This document shows positions 20,332-29,164 of a DNA stretch of 41,488 bases, piece by piece (position 1 is the stretch's first letter; every line of letters starts with the position of its first letter). The stretch is from an uncultured Roseburia sp. (lineage in GTDB: Bacteria > Bacillota > Clostridia > Lachnospirales > Lachnospiraceae). The position numbers and the translations under genes were made by a program. The DNA is taken from the NCBI GenBank assembly GCA_947088675.1, contig CAMUHN010000025.1:1-41488 (forward strand). The letters run 5' to 3'. Below the pieces are notes generated by a model. It did no database searches, was not told the origin of the DNA, and saw only the letters and a list, made by a program, of their open reading frames with translations.

Positions 20332-21273
20332 TTAAAAGGTCTGCATCAGTTCTAATATTTTCTCGGGCATCTCCAGCTGTGGAATTGTTCCGGCATCTGG
20401 AAGATAGGCGACTTTGATTTTGCTGTTTACTTTGCGGTACGACTCCATCGTTCTGATATCGCTGGAATGTTCAATGCTTCCGATGATATACAGAGGTGTT
20501 TCCATGTTTTTCAGTGAATATTCAATTGCATGGTCAAGAAAACCGCATTTTATACTGGCCATCAAATATTTTCCGTGACTGCTTTCTTTATGAGAAGATT
20601 CATAGTAGGTATCGAGCATTTTTGTGGAGACGAGCTGCGGATTGTGAAAATATGTTTTGCGCAGTGTCTTTTCAATATTGCCCTCAATTGTCTCTATGTT
20701 ATAAAGAAATGTTCCAATCACAGGCAGTTCCAGCAGTGTTTTTTTGATCTTTAAAAAAGGATCAGACTTGACAGGTAATGTTTCCAGAGAAACCGGATTG
20801 ATTGCAGTAATACTTTTGATCAGATTGGAGTCCATACCTGCCGCTTGAATCACAAAGGAAGCGGATTTATGTGACACAATGATATCAGGGCTTTCCCCGA
20901 TGACATCGTGAATAAAATCTGTGATGAGCTGAACATACAGATAATTGGTATAAGTCAGATATGGTTTTTCGGAACGGCCGCATCCCAACAAGTCGACGGT
21001 ATAGACAGTATGCTGTTTTTCCAGTTTTTTTGAAAAACGGCACCATTCGTAGGACGAGGCAATTGGTGAAAGATCATGGATTAAAAGGATCGGAGAACCT
21101 TTTCCATGTTTCTGATAATACATGTTTCCTGTTTTTGCCGTGTAAAAATCACCGTGATCGGTGTTTAACATATGTTTCATTTCTGCAGTGTTGTCTATAA
21201 AACGGTTGATAAAATGGATCGTTCCGGCAGCAACAGCAGTGAAACAGAGAAAATGTTTAATATTTTTTTTCAT
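20332..21273 (-). CDS. Membrane-anchored alpha/beta-hydrolase-fold protein, catalytic residues degenerate
   Basis: A 313-residue protein with one N-terminal hydrophobic segment (residues about 6-23) and an alpha/beta hydrolase body (GSPILLIHDL, TVDLLGCGRSEKP, IKSITAINPV). The nucleophile elbow normally reads G-x-S-x-G but here is SHKSAS (134-139), with both glycines lost. The usual catalytic His near the C terminus (G-H-x-P-x-L-E-x-P-E) is T296 in AGTIPQLEMPE. It may be a pseudo-enzyme or may use shifted residues. It is transcribed toward the origin, opposite to its neighbours, after a GAAAGG ribosome site. Substrate unknown. Confidence 0.75.
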   Translation of the reverse strand: MKKNIKHFLCFTAVAAGTIHFINRFIDNTAEMKHMLNTDHGDFYTAKTGNMYYQKHGKGSPILLIHDLSPIASSYEWCRFSKKLEKQHTVYTVDLLGCGRSEKPYLTYTNYLYVQLITDFIHDVIGESPDIIVSHKSASFVIQAAGMDSNLIKSITAINPVSLETLPVKSDPFLKIKKTLLELPVIGTFLYNIETIEGNIEKTLRKTYFHNPQLVSTKMLDTYYESSHKESSHGKYLMASIKCGFLDHAIEYSLKNMETPLYIIGSIEHSSDIRTMESYRKVNSKIKVAYLPDAGTIPQLEMPEKILELMQTF

Positions 21274-21482
21274 AAGCGCTGCACCTTTCTAATCGTAATG
21301 AAAATGTTACCTGTTCTTATTATAGCCGCTTTTTCTTCCTTATACAAATACAAATTAAAATTATTTTTTTCACAGGTATGTGAACAGGATTGCTTATACT
21401 TTTATATGGATTTATCGGTTGAAAAAATATTTTTAAGATGTTAGAATTTTATTAAAGTATAATATAGGGGGATTTTAACCAT

Positions 21483-24400
21483 ATGAAAAAAATTGCGGCG
21501 TGTATCAGTAAAATTTTTACAAAGCCAGGTGAAAAATTGTATTCTAAGAGAGTAATTTCAGCTGTTTTATGCGTCTGCATTCTGATACTCTCGGTCTGTG
21601 TATTTTATTATGATTTTTCGCTTGTATCAGTATCGGATATTTCTGCGGATCGCCTTCAGGCGCCGGATGAAGTACAGGCACAGAATGTGGAAAGCCTGTC
21701 CGAAGATAGTCCGAAAAATGAGTATGAAGAATCTGCCAGTGTAGAAAATCCGGTAAACGAAGACGATCTGAATGCAGGGAAAGATACCGGAAATCATATA
21801 CAGGAACATGACGGCAGTCACGGGGATCAGGATGAAGTTACGGAAAATCCGGGTGATACAGATGAGGAAAACAAGGATTTCGACAGTGGGAATCCTGAAT
21901 CTGAAAATGAGGAAAATGGAAATACAGATGTAAACGGTTCAGAAACAGGAAAAATTGAATCCGAAGATCCTGAAAATAAAGAGGATTCTTCAGATAGCAA
22001 TGGAAGTGTGGAATCAGGTTCTGAAGTCGTTGGAAATGAAAATACAGAAATTCAGGAGCCGGAGGACAAAGAAACAGAATCCGGAACTGAAAGCCAGAAT
22101 ACAGAGACTGAAATAACGCAAAGTCCGGAGACAGAAGATACAGAAGTAAAAAATACAGAGAACACAGAAACAGAGGCCGGAAATACAGAGAGCACAGAAA
22201 CAGAGACTGGAAATACAAATAGCACAGAGACAGAGACTGAAAATACAAAAGGGGATGAGGGAGATCTCCTTGAACCAAATGGTACCGAAAGTTTGGATCT
22301 GGAGGATACGGAAATCCCTGATTTGGGTGAAGAAAATCTGGATACCGAGGAGAACGATTCCGATAAAAATTTTGTCAGAGAAGTTATAACAAAGATGAAC
22401 CCACTTGAGATGTTTGAATTTAAAATAGAGGAAAGGGAGTTAAGGGGAGAGGCATCCGTAGCATGCGGCGTGATCAGCGAAGATACGACCTGGACGAGCG
22501 GTGTGCTCTATAATGGAACGCTGACGGTTGAAAAGGGCGTTACCCTGACGATCCTGGGTCAGGTGACAATTGCCGGAAATGTTACCATCAATGGAGGAGG
22601 GACGATTTTAAGAAAAAATGAGCATATTAATTTAAGTGAATGTATTAAAGTTTCAAAAAATGCACACTTGATACTTTCTGATATAACATTGGATGGGGGT
22701 TCAGAAGAATATGCTTTTTCAATGATAGAAGTACATAGTGGTAAGATCACTCTGGATCATGGCAGTAGGATAATAAACTGTAACATTAGAAGAATTTATG
22801 GAGGTGCAGCTTTATATATTGACAATTCTATTGTAGAGTTTTACGAGACAACAATAGAGAATTGCGAAACTACGGAAAGGGGAGGAGCAGTTTATATTGC
22901 AAATCAGAGTAATGTTACCATTTACGGAGGTACATATCGGCATAATAAAACAACAGGTCCTGTTAATGATGGATGTGGCGGAGGTTTTATATATAATACC
23001 GGGGGGTCGAAACTTTTTATTAAAGGAGGGAATTTTATTGAAAATAGTTCGACGCAAAGGGGAGGATGTATTTATCATGCAGCATCTGATGGAACGGAAA
23101 CATACGTTTATGGCGGATACTTTAAAGGGAATACCAGTACATGGAGCGGTTATGAGGGAAGTGGGGCTATTTGGAATTCTTCTGTAAATAAAGATTCTAC
23201 AACACTTGTAATTGCCGGTAACGCGCAGTATTGCGGCGACGGGACAGAAAGTTCCGGAACAGACGGGATTTATCTGGATCAACAAAATGATACGCCAAGA
23301 AAAATATGGATAAGTGGGACCTTAAGTTATCCTGTCCGGATATATGTATCGCCTGTGGAAGGTTATGTTATTGCGGAAGGTTTAGATTATACGCTGCTTC
23401 ATGAGCGAGATATGAAAAAAATAAATTTTATTGATACATCTGATGGGGATAAAAAGTGGTATGCCGTTTTAAACAGGGAGACAAATCAGGTTGTCATATC
23501 AGAAAAGAATCCGGGATATGGGCTTTTTGTGACCTATGTGAACAATGGGGCTGAGGGAAAGACTGTAACAGACGATACCGAATATAAAAGCGGAGATTTT
23601 CCTGTTGTACGTTCAGCCGACGGATTGAGCAAAAAAGATCATAGCTTTCTGGGCTGGAATACAAAACCGGATGGAAGCGGCACTTTTTATCAGGCAGGCG
23701 ATACATTTGAAATAACGGAGGATATCAGTCTTTATGCTATATTTGAGGAAGGGAAGATGTTTAACACTTCTTTTTATTCAGGCGAAAATTGTAACAAAAT
23801 AACAGAGAAAGTAAAGATTGAAGAACAGACAAATTGCGGAGTGATTCGAACTCTGATTCCGGAGAATATGGATGGCTGGGATACTCTTGGCTGGAGTTTG
23901 AGGACAGACGAATATACGGGAGCAATCGCCGCGGAACAGGATATGGAAATTACGGCGGATACCGAATTTTATGCAGCTTATAAAAAAGATGTTGTCATAA
24001 CTTATAAAAAACCGGATTCAGATGAGGTCATCACACAGCAGACGGGATTGTGTTATGCCAATGTACATCAGGAAATCGGCTATCAATCTGCTGATTTTAC
24101 AATTGCATCTGCATGGACAGAACGAGACATGCGTTTTCTTGAGTGGAATACAAAAAGTGACGGAACAGGCGAATCTTATCAGCCGGGCGAAGTTATCACA
24201 ATCAAAGAGGATCTTACGCTTTATGCAGTTCTGGAAGAACAGGATAAAGTTACTGTTTCCTTTTATTCCGGGGAGATGTGTACAAATAAATCTGAGACAG
24301 TGATCATAAACGATTCTGATAAACAGACTGTTGTAGTCACACAGATTCCGGAGGAGATACCGGGCTGGACTGCAGTCGGTTGGAGTACGGACGTCGAATC

Positions 24401-25211
24401 TTACCAGCCGGAAATTGGAGTACAGGAAACAGTTTCTCTGAAAGGGGATACCGAATTTTTTGCAGTTTATCAGAAAGAAATTACTGTTTCCTACAGGATA
24501 CCGGAGGGGACAGAACCTGTTCCGGAAGAAAAAGGGATGGCATATGCCAATGTGCATCAGGAAATCAGTATGAGTTATCCGAAATTCCAGATTGCCTCTC
24601 AGACAGAGAAAAAGGGATATCATTTTCTTGGTTGGAATACAAAAGAGAATGGATCCGGAATTTCTTATGAATCGGATTCGATACAGGAATTTCACTCTGA
24701 TATAGTTCTTTATGCACAGTTGATTGATGATATTGCCCCTGTTTTTCTGGATATTTCGTATAACGAAGGACATAAGAATCTGCTTGATTGGGTGATCCGT
24801 AAGAAAAGTTTAATCATTACAGTTCCGCTTGTTGAAGAAGGAAGCGGTATAAAAAGTCTGGATTATACCTTTTTATCAGAACAGGGAGAACAGTCGTCCG
24901 GAACTCTAAATTACGGAGATTTGGATGATGAAAACAGTGAAAATGTGGATTCTACTGAAATGATTCATATTAAAAAAGATGATCCCAATCTAAGCGATTT
25001 TGTTGGAACTGTTGTTTTTCGTGAAAATGATGATAATACAGCAGCAGAGATTTCAGTTAATAAAGATTTTAAGGGAAAAATTGTACTGACTTGTACTGAC
25101 CAGGGCGGGCAATGTGTCGCTTCAGAATACAATTACTTCAAGCGGCGGTGTTATCGTGGAAAACAGAGCACCAAAAATTACTTTTTCTTCAAAGGACGGA
25201 GATATTTCTGA
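21483..25211 (+). CDS. Giant repeat-rich surface protein, N-terminal part (split by frameshift)
   Basis: The frame runs 1242 residues before a premature stop. Residues about 23-48 form a signal-anchor or signal peptide. Residues about 70-313 are Glu/Thr/Ser/Asn-rich low complexity, a probable stalk. About 328-590 resemble a right-handed parallel beta-helix with repeated GGAVYI/GGTY-type turns. About 678-1083 hold alternating InlB-B/Flg_new-like repeats (LGWNTKPDGSGTFYQ, LEWNTKSDGTGESYQ, LGWNTKENGSGISYE). An Ig-like domain (DIAPVFLDI) follows and is interrupted. The last 36 residues are out of frame: one extra G at 25103-25105 shifts the frame, and the true continuation is the ORF beginning 25114. 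Likely an extracellular adhesin; ligand unknown. Confidence 0.82.
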   Translation: MKKIAACISKIFTKPGEKLYSKRVISAVLCVCILILSVCVFYYDFSLVSVSDISADRLQAPDEVQAQNVESLSEDSPKNEYEESASVENPVNEDDLNAGKDTGNHIQEHDGSHGDQDEVTENPGDTDEENKDFDSGNPESENEENGNTDVNGSETGKIESEDPENKEDSSDSNGSVESGSEVVGNENTEIQEPEDKETESGTESQNTETEITQSPETEDTEVKNTENTETEAGNTESTETETGNTNSTETETENTKGDEGDLLEPNGTESLDLEDTEIPDLGEENLDTEENDSDKNFVREVITKMNPLEMFEFKIEERELRGEASVACGVISEDTTWTSGVLYNGTLTVEKGVTLTILGQVTIAGNVTINGGGTILRKNEHINLSECIKVSKNAHLILSDITLDGGSEEYAFSMIEVHSGKITLDHGSRIINCNIRRIYGGAALYIDNSIVEFYETTIENCETTERGGAVYIANQSNVTIYGGTYRHNKTTGPVNDGCGGGFIYNTGGSKLFIKGGNFIENSSTQRGGCIYHAASDGTETYVYGGYFKGNTSTWSGYEGSGAIWNSSVNKDSTTLVIAGNAQYCGDGTESSGTDGIYLDQQNDTPRKIWISGTLSYPVRIYVSPVEGYVIAEGLDYTLLHERDMKKINFIDTSDGDKKWYAVLNRETNQVVISEKNPGYGLFVTYVNNGAEGKTVTDDTEYKSGDFPVVRSADGLSKKDHSFLGWNTKPDGSGTFYQAGDTFEITEDISLYAIFEEGKMFNTSFYSGENCNKITEKVKIEEQTNCGVIRTLIPENMDGWDTLGWSLRTDEYTGAIAAEQDMEITADTEFYAAYKKDVVITYKKPDSDEVITQQTGLCYANVHQEIGYQSADFTIASAWTERDMRFLEWNTKSDGTGESYQPGEVITIKEDLTLYAVLEEQDKVTVSFYSGEMCTNKSETVIINDSDKQTVVVTQIPEEIPGWTAVGWSTDVESYQPEIGVQETVSLKGDTEFFAVYQKEITVSYRIPEGTEPVPEEKGMAYANVHQEISMSYPKFQIASQTEKKGYHFLGWNTKENGSGISYESDSIQEFHSDIVLYAQLIDDIAPVFLDISYNEGHKNLLDWVIRKKSLIITVPLVEEGSGIKSLDYTFLSEQGEQSSGTLNYGDLDDENSENVDSTEMIHIKKDDPNLSDFVGTVVFRENDDNTAAEISVNKDFKGKIVLTCTDQGGQCVASEYNYFKRRCYRGKQSTKNYFFFKGRRYF
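22151..22240 (+). repeat. Three 30-bp tandem repeats in the stalk region
   Basis: Three consecutive 30-bp units (22151-22180, 22181-22210, 22211-22240) encode a decapeptide of the form NTESTETETG. They differ at only a few bases. Such in-frame repeats can change copy number without breaking the frame and so vary stalk length. Confidence 0.85.
25101..25110 (+). other. Frameshift site (one extra G) in the surface protein gene
   Basis: The sequence CAGGGCGGGC at 25101-25110 reads Q-G-G in the upstream frame and then runs to a stop at 25211. Dropping one G of 25103-25105 gives D-Q-A-G-N-V-S followed by the next frame. This matches the paralogous copy later in the gene (SDQAGNVSAEK, about 26250). 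The repaired protein would have about 1838 residues. Confidence 0.85.
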
Positions 25212-27000
25212 GTTTTTTGAAAAAGAAATGATTCTTGATGTATTTATTGAAGATGATGTTGATGAAAGCGGTATTTCCGGCGGCATCTCTTTGATTACTT
25301 ATCAGGTAGATGAAGGACAGCCTGGCGAGATTAATTTTGAGGATGAAATAGTCTCTTCCTATTCTTTTGAAATTCCGGTTGTCGGAGACGGGCAGCATAA
25401 AATTCTGGTATCTGCGCTCGACCATGCCGGAAACAAAACAGCAAGAGAGATAAAAATAACGATTGGTGGAATTTATAGTTATTATGTGGAACACTATAAA
25501 CAGAATCTTACCGGAGATGGCTATACATTATCTGAGCGGGTGCAGGAGACAGGCCGTATAGAGGATACAGTTACTGCAGACACAAAACAATATGTTGGAT
25601 TTATACAAAATAAAACTAATCCGCTGAACCAATTATCCGGTGTGATAACAAATGATGACAGTCTTATTTTAAAAGTTTATTATGACAGAATGCTTTATGG
25701 CGTAAGTTTTGATTTAAACGGCGCCAATGGAAATATTCCGTTGGCTCAGACTGTACGTTATGGGGATTTTGTAAAAGAAGTAGAGGATCCGGTCAGGAGA
25801 GGATATACATTTAAAGGTTGGTATACTGATGCTGCTGGTATGAATGAAAATTATTGGAATTTTTCGGAAACGGTGGAGCAAAATACAGATCAGAATCTTG
25901 TAATTCTATATGCAAAATGGGAAGATGAGACAGCCCCTGTTTTGATGGATACTGAAATTGAATCAGGATATGATAACTTTTTCGACTGGATTATTAAGAA
26001 AGAAAGTCTTATACTTACAGTACCGATTATCGAGGAGGGCAGTGGAGCGGATCTTGCGGAATATACTTTGCTGTCTGAGAGCGGAGATACTTCGACAGGT
26101 ATTGCTGAATTAATTTATGAGGATACAAAATTAAAGAAAAGCAGCGGTTTTGTAAAATTGGCGGATAATCGGACACAGACAGTATCAGCGTATGCGATTG
26201 TAGTGATTGAAGCTGATTTTAAAGGAAGTATTTATCTTACCTGTTCTGATCAGGCGGGAAATGTTTCTGCAGAGAAATGTCTTGTTGCAGAAGATGGAGG
26301 GATTATTGTTGAGGATAATGCACCTGATATCATTATTACATCTGAAAATGGAAATTTAACCAAACCATTTTATCAGAATACTGTTTTGGATATCGAAGTA
26401 CATGATGATGTAAACGATGATGGAATCACCAGTGAAATTAAGAGTATTATGTATCAGATAGACGGAACAAAATATAAGATACCGGATAAAGAATTTACAG
26501 ATGGTATGGTAGATTCCTATTATTTTAGTGTCGACATCAGAGATGCAGGACAACATCAATTTTCTGTAACCGCAGTTGACCATGCCGGTAATCAAAATAC
26601 GGTACAGATTTCTATTACTATATTAAAAAAAGAGGAAAAAATAAAAAATCATATAGTGACGACTTCAACATCATTACAGCAAAATGATGTACCGGAAAAT
26701 AATTTACAGGAAGAGCCGCAGACTGGCGATTCGACGCAGACAGGTGTGTATATAGTAATATTTATTATTGCAGGTTTCACTTATCTGTTTATTTGCTTTC
26801 ATGCAGAAAGAGATTTCTGTCATTTTGCTGTCACATCTGAAGAAAGAAAAGATAAAATAATTGGTCAACTGCTTTGTTGGGCAGAGAAAGGAAAAAGCTT
26901 GCGCAAATTGTTAGCATTTGTGGTGATATTTTTTGTTCTGGGATATTATCATCTGGCAAAAAGGTGGAATGTTGGATGGAAAGGTATCTATGAAAAATAA
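25114..27000 (+). CDS. Giant repeat-rich surface protein, C-terminal part with sortase signal
   Basis: This is the continuation of the gene at 21483 after the frameshift; the GTG at 25114 has no ribosome site and is not a believable start. It contains the rest of an Ig-like unit (HAGNKTAREIKITI), then a MucBP-like domain (YVEHYKQNLTGDGYTL to VYYDR) and an InlB-B/Flg_new repeat (RRGYTFKGWYTDAAG). A second Ig-like copy follows (ETAPVLMDT to HAGNQNTVQI). Near the end EPQTGDS precedes a hydrophobic segment, a cell-wall sorting signal. About 60 further residues with a second membrane segment (LLAFVVIFFVLGYYHLA) follow, which is unusual for sortase substrates. It overlaps the sortase gene by 11 bp. 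Confidence 0.8.
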   Translation: MSLQNTITSSGGVIVENRAPKITFSSKDGDISEFFEKEMILDVFIEDDVDESGISGGISLITYQVDEGQPGEINFEDEIVSSYSFEIPVVGDGQHKILVSALDHAGNKTAREIKITIGGIYSYYVEHYKQNLTGDGYTLSERVQETGRIEDTVTADTKQYVGFIQNKTNPLNQLSGVITNDDSLILKVYYDRMLYGVSFDLNGANGNIPLAQTVRYGDFVKEVEDPVRRGYTFKGWYTDAAGMNENYWNFSETVEQNTDQNLVILYAKWEDETAPVLMDTEIESGYDNFFDWIIKKESLILTVPIIEEGSGADLAEYTLLSESGDTSTGIAELIYEDTKLKKSSGFVKLADNRTQTVSAYAIVVIEADFKGSIYLTCSDQAGNVSAEKCLVAEDGGIIVEDNAPDIIITSENGNLTKPFYQNTVLDIEVHDDVNDDGITSEIKSIMYQIDGTKYKIPDKEFTDGMVDSYYFSVDIRDAGQHQFSVTAVDHAGNQNTVQISITILKKEEKIKNHIVTTSTSLQQNDVPENNLQEEPQTGDSTQTGVYIVIFIIAGFTYLFICFHAERDFCHFAVTSEERKDKIIGQLLCWAEKGKSLRKLLAFVVIFFVLGYYHLAKRWNVGWKGIYEK

Positions 27001-27763
27001 AAAAAAATTTCGAATTGTAAGAGTATTGCTTCTTATTATTATGGCAGTTTGTATGTTTCAGATTGTTCGTGACTTGTATTTCTCATCAGTACATAAGGCA
27101 GAGCAGGAGAGACTTCACGAGCTTACCGAAACAAACGATTCAGAAACCAGTCATAATGATAGGGAGCATATACAGTCAACTGAATTTCATTTTACAGATC
27201 AGTATATGGAACTCTATCGGATAAATTCCGATCTCAGAGGATGGCTGACAATTGATGGGACAGAGATTGACTATCCTGTGATGCAGTCGGAAGATAACGA
27301 CTATTATCTGGAACACAGTTTTTATAGAAAGAAAAATAAATATGGCTGCCTGTTTGTGAAAAATTTTGTTAATATTGAGAATCCAGAAACAAATTTTATT
27401 GTGTATGGACATAATATGAAAGATGGCGCTATGTTTGGTACATTAGATAAATTTGAAAGTGAAGACTATTATAAAGAACATTCTGAAATACATTTTTATA
27501 CTTTTTCCGAGTTACGAATTTACGATATTGTGGCTGCTTTTCAAATAAATTTATATGACGAGGAAGATGAGTTTAAATATTATGAATTTTATCAGGCAGA
27601 GAGTCAAGAACAATTTGAATATTTTTATAAAAATATAATGGACAGGGCATTGTATGACACGGGAATGAAAGCAGAGTTTGGAGACTCCTTTATTACTCTT
27701 AGTACCTGTTCTTATCAGACAGAAAATGGAAGATTTGTACTGGTTGGTAAACAGAGAAAATAA
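26990..27763 (+). CDS. Class B sortase
   Basis: The 257-residue transpeptidase has an N-terminal membrane anchor (about residues 8-30). The class B core begins INSDLRGWLTIDGTEIDYPVMQ. The catalytic residues are visible: H141 in VYGHNM, C240 in STCSY and R248 in NGRFVLVG. Sortases cut a sorting motif and join the protein to peptidoglycan or to pilus subunits. The gene overlaps the end of the surface protein, which carries EPQTGD, so they are very probably enzyme and substrate. ATG 26990 was chosen because GGAAAGG lies 5 bases upstream; earlier in-frame ATGs at 26933 and 26969 lack proper sites. Confidence 0.92.
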   Translation: MKNKKKFRIVRVLLLIIMAVCMFQIVRDLYFSSVHKAEQERLHELTETNDSETSHNDREHIQSTEFHFTDQYMELYRINSDLRGWLTIDGTEIDYPVMQSEDNDYYLEHSFYRKKNKYGCLFVKNFVNIENPETNFIVYGHNMKDGAMFGTLDKFESEDYYKEHSEIHFYTFSELRIYDIVAAFQINLYDEEDEFKYYEFYQAESQEQFEYFYKNIMDRALYDTGMKAEFGDSFITLSTCSYQTENGRFVLVGKQRK

Positions 27764-27765
27764 TA

Positions 27766-27781
27766 TGTTTCACGTGAAACA
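27766..27781. promoter_or_regulatory. parS centromere site 1
   Basis: A perfect 16-bp palindrome TGTTTCACGTGAAACA, identical to the ParB/Spo0J consensus site, lies two bases after the sortase stop codon. It is flanked by A and T, extending the palindrome to 18 bp. Confidence 0.95.
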
Positions 27782-27872
27782 TTTTATTTTCTCTTAGTAT
27801 TATACATTGTAAATGGCGGATAAAGATTTTATAATTAAATATATAAATTGACTTTTATGGGAGACAAGTGAT

Positions 27873-28613
27873 TTGAATTTCTTATGTTTTGGAAATAAAA
27901 ATAATAAGTCAATACTATTTATACATGGAATGGCCTCTACAGCAATGCTTTGTTATGAACCAATTATAAAATATTTGTCAGATTATTATGTGATATTGGC
28001 AGAAGTGGATGGTCACAGTGAAAGAACAGATGAACTTGTCAGTCTTAAGAACAATTGCGACGAGATAGAAAATTACATAATAAATAATCTATCTGGTAAT
28101 TTGTATTGTCTGTCTGGATTTTCTATGGGAGCAACAATGGCTGTTGAAATTATTGGAAGAGGCAATGTTAATGTCGCTAAAACACATTTGGATGCGGCGT
28201 TTCTGACAAAGATGGGCTTGTTGACAAAGCCATATGAATATATATTCTGCAAAGCAATCAAGCGGATTCAAAACGGAAAAGCAATCCCTAAATTTATGAT
28301 GGACGCCGTTATGGGAAAAGATAACAACAGTATTATCGAAATGCTTTATACGGGTATCACTTCAAATACTATAAAAAATGCGTGTGAATTTGTGTATAGG
28401 TATCATATTCCTGAAAGTATAAGAAATTACAAGGGGGTTATTTTGTTCTGGAGAGGCTCAAATGAGCAATATCCAAGGAAGAGTGTTACCTTGTTAAAGA
28501 AATATCTGTCTGCTATAATAGATATAGAGATCGAATATATGGGACATGGGCAGTATTTACACGAACATAGCGATGAATATGCAATTAAACTGATTGAATA
28601 TCTGCAAAGCTGA
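27873..28613 (+). CDS. Alpha/beta hydrolase
   Basis: A 246-residue soluble alpha/beta hydrolase. It shows the oxyanion loop ILFIHGMAST, a proper nucleophile elbow GFSMG (Ser84), a candidate acid in the FWRGSNEQYPRK region, and a C-terminal GHGQYLHEHSDEY that probably supplies the catalytic His. Small hydrolases of this shape include esterases, thioesterases and quorum-signal-like enzymes; the substrate cannot be told. Translation begins at TTG 27873, after GGGAGAC, nine bases away. A decayed partial copy of the same gene lies just downstream (28642-28755). parS sites flank it on both sides. Confidence 0.8.
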   Translation: MNFLCFGNKNNKSILFIHGMASTAMLCYEPIIKYLSDYYVILAEVDGHSERTDELVSLKNNCDEIENYIINNLSGNLYCLSGFSMGATMAVEIIGRGNVNVAKTHLDAAFLTKMGLLTKPYEYIFCKAIKRIQNGKAIPKFMMDAVMGKDNNSIIEMLYTGITSNTIKNACEFVYRYHIPESIRNYKGVILFWRGSNEQYPRKSVTLLKKYLSAIIDIEIEYMGHGQYLHEHSDEYAIKLIEYLQS

Positions 28614-28641
28614 TACAAATTCCAGTTTATAGAACTGTTTA

Positions 28642-28755
28642 TGTTATGAAACAATTTTAATATAGTTATGTTATTCTTACGTAATATTGGCAGAAGTGGA
28701 TATTCGCATTTATATTGTTTATCGATATTTATTTAAACAATTTGTCTGGTATAGA
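28642..28755 (+). pseudogene. Decayed partial copy of the alpha/beta hydrolase gene
   Basis: Bases 28642-28701 align without gaps to 27951-28010 of the intact hydrolase, with 49 of 60 identical by hand count, including an unbroken ATATTGGCAGAAGTGGAT. After a deletion of about 38 bp the similarity resumes (28735-28751 against 28082-28098, the NNLSG codons). No start codon or complete frame remains, so this is an eroded duplicate. Confidence 0.8.
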
Positions 28756-28873
28756 TGTTTTTGATTCTGCGAGAAGAAATACAAAATTAAAAACTAATTT
28801 TGGTATTAATTTTTTTGATAAACAGGTAAGATACTGCCATTCTGCATTTAGTGATACTATATAAAATCTAAAA

Positions 28874-28889
28874 TGTTTCACGTGAAACA
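28874..28889. promoter_or_regulatory. parS centromere site 2
   Basis: A perfect TGTTTCACGTGAAACA palindrome, extended by A and T on its flanks and followed by a T run. It lies in the non-coding stretch after the hydrolase remnant. Confidence 0.95.
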
Positions 28890-29060
28890 TTTTTTGAATG
28901 AATATTATACAATACGAAGTAGATTTGACTTTTATATTTGCATTATTAAATATTATAATATCATATTTGTAAATTAAGTTTGTTATTTCCAAAAAATTAT
29001 ATCTCTGAAAAAAAATGAAATTAATAGAATGTATTTTTGATATAATAGAAAACAAAAAAA

Positions 29061-29076
29061 TGTTTCACGTGAAACA
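29061..29076. promoter_or_regulatory. parS centromere site 3
   Basis: A third perfect TGTTTCACGTGAAACA site, 187 bp after site 2. It lies about 2.1 kb upstream of parA. Confidence 0.95.
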
Positions 29077-29164
29077 TATACGGAAAAATGAACCCAGACC
29101 GCATTATATTTAAAGCAAGATTGACAGGTGTGTTTGATATTTGAATTAATTTGTATTTTTTACA

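Noticed and set aside
25081-25100. Tandem 10-bp duplication TTGTACTGAC as the cause of the frameshift
   Set aside because: The two units encode VLTCTD, matching the intact IYLTCSD of the paralogous domain without any excess base. The extra base lies after them, in the GGG at 25103-25105.
25101-25110. Programmed ribosomal frameshift
   Set aside because: No slippery heptamer, stimulatory Shine-Dalgarno or downstream pseudoknot is visible. A single inserted base explains the site.
28729-29055. 108-residue minus-strand protein
   Set aside because: The frame reads through a perfect parS palindrome and through the decayed hydrolase copy, has low-complexity composition and lacks a ribosome site.
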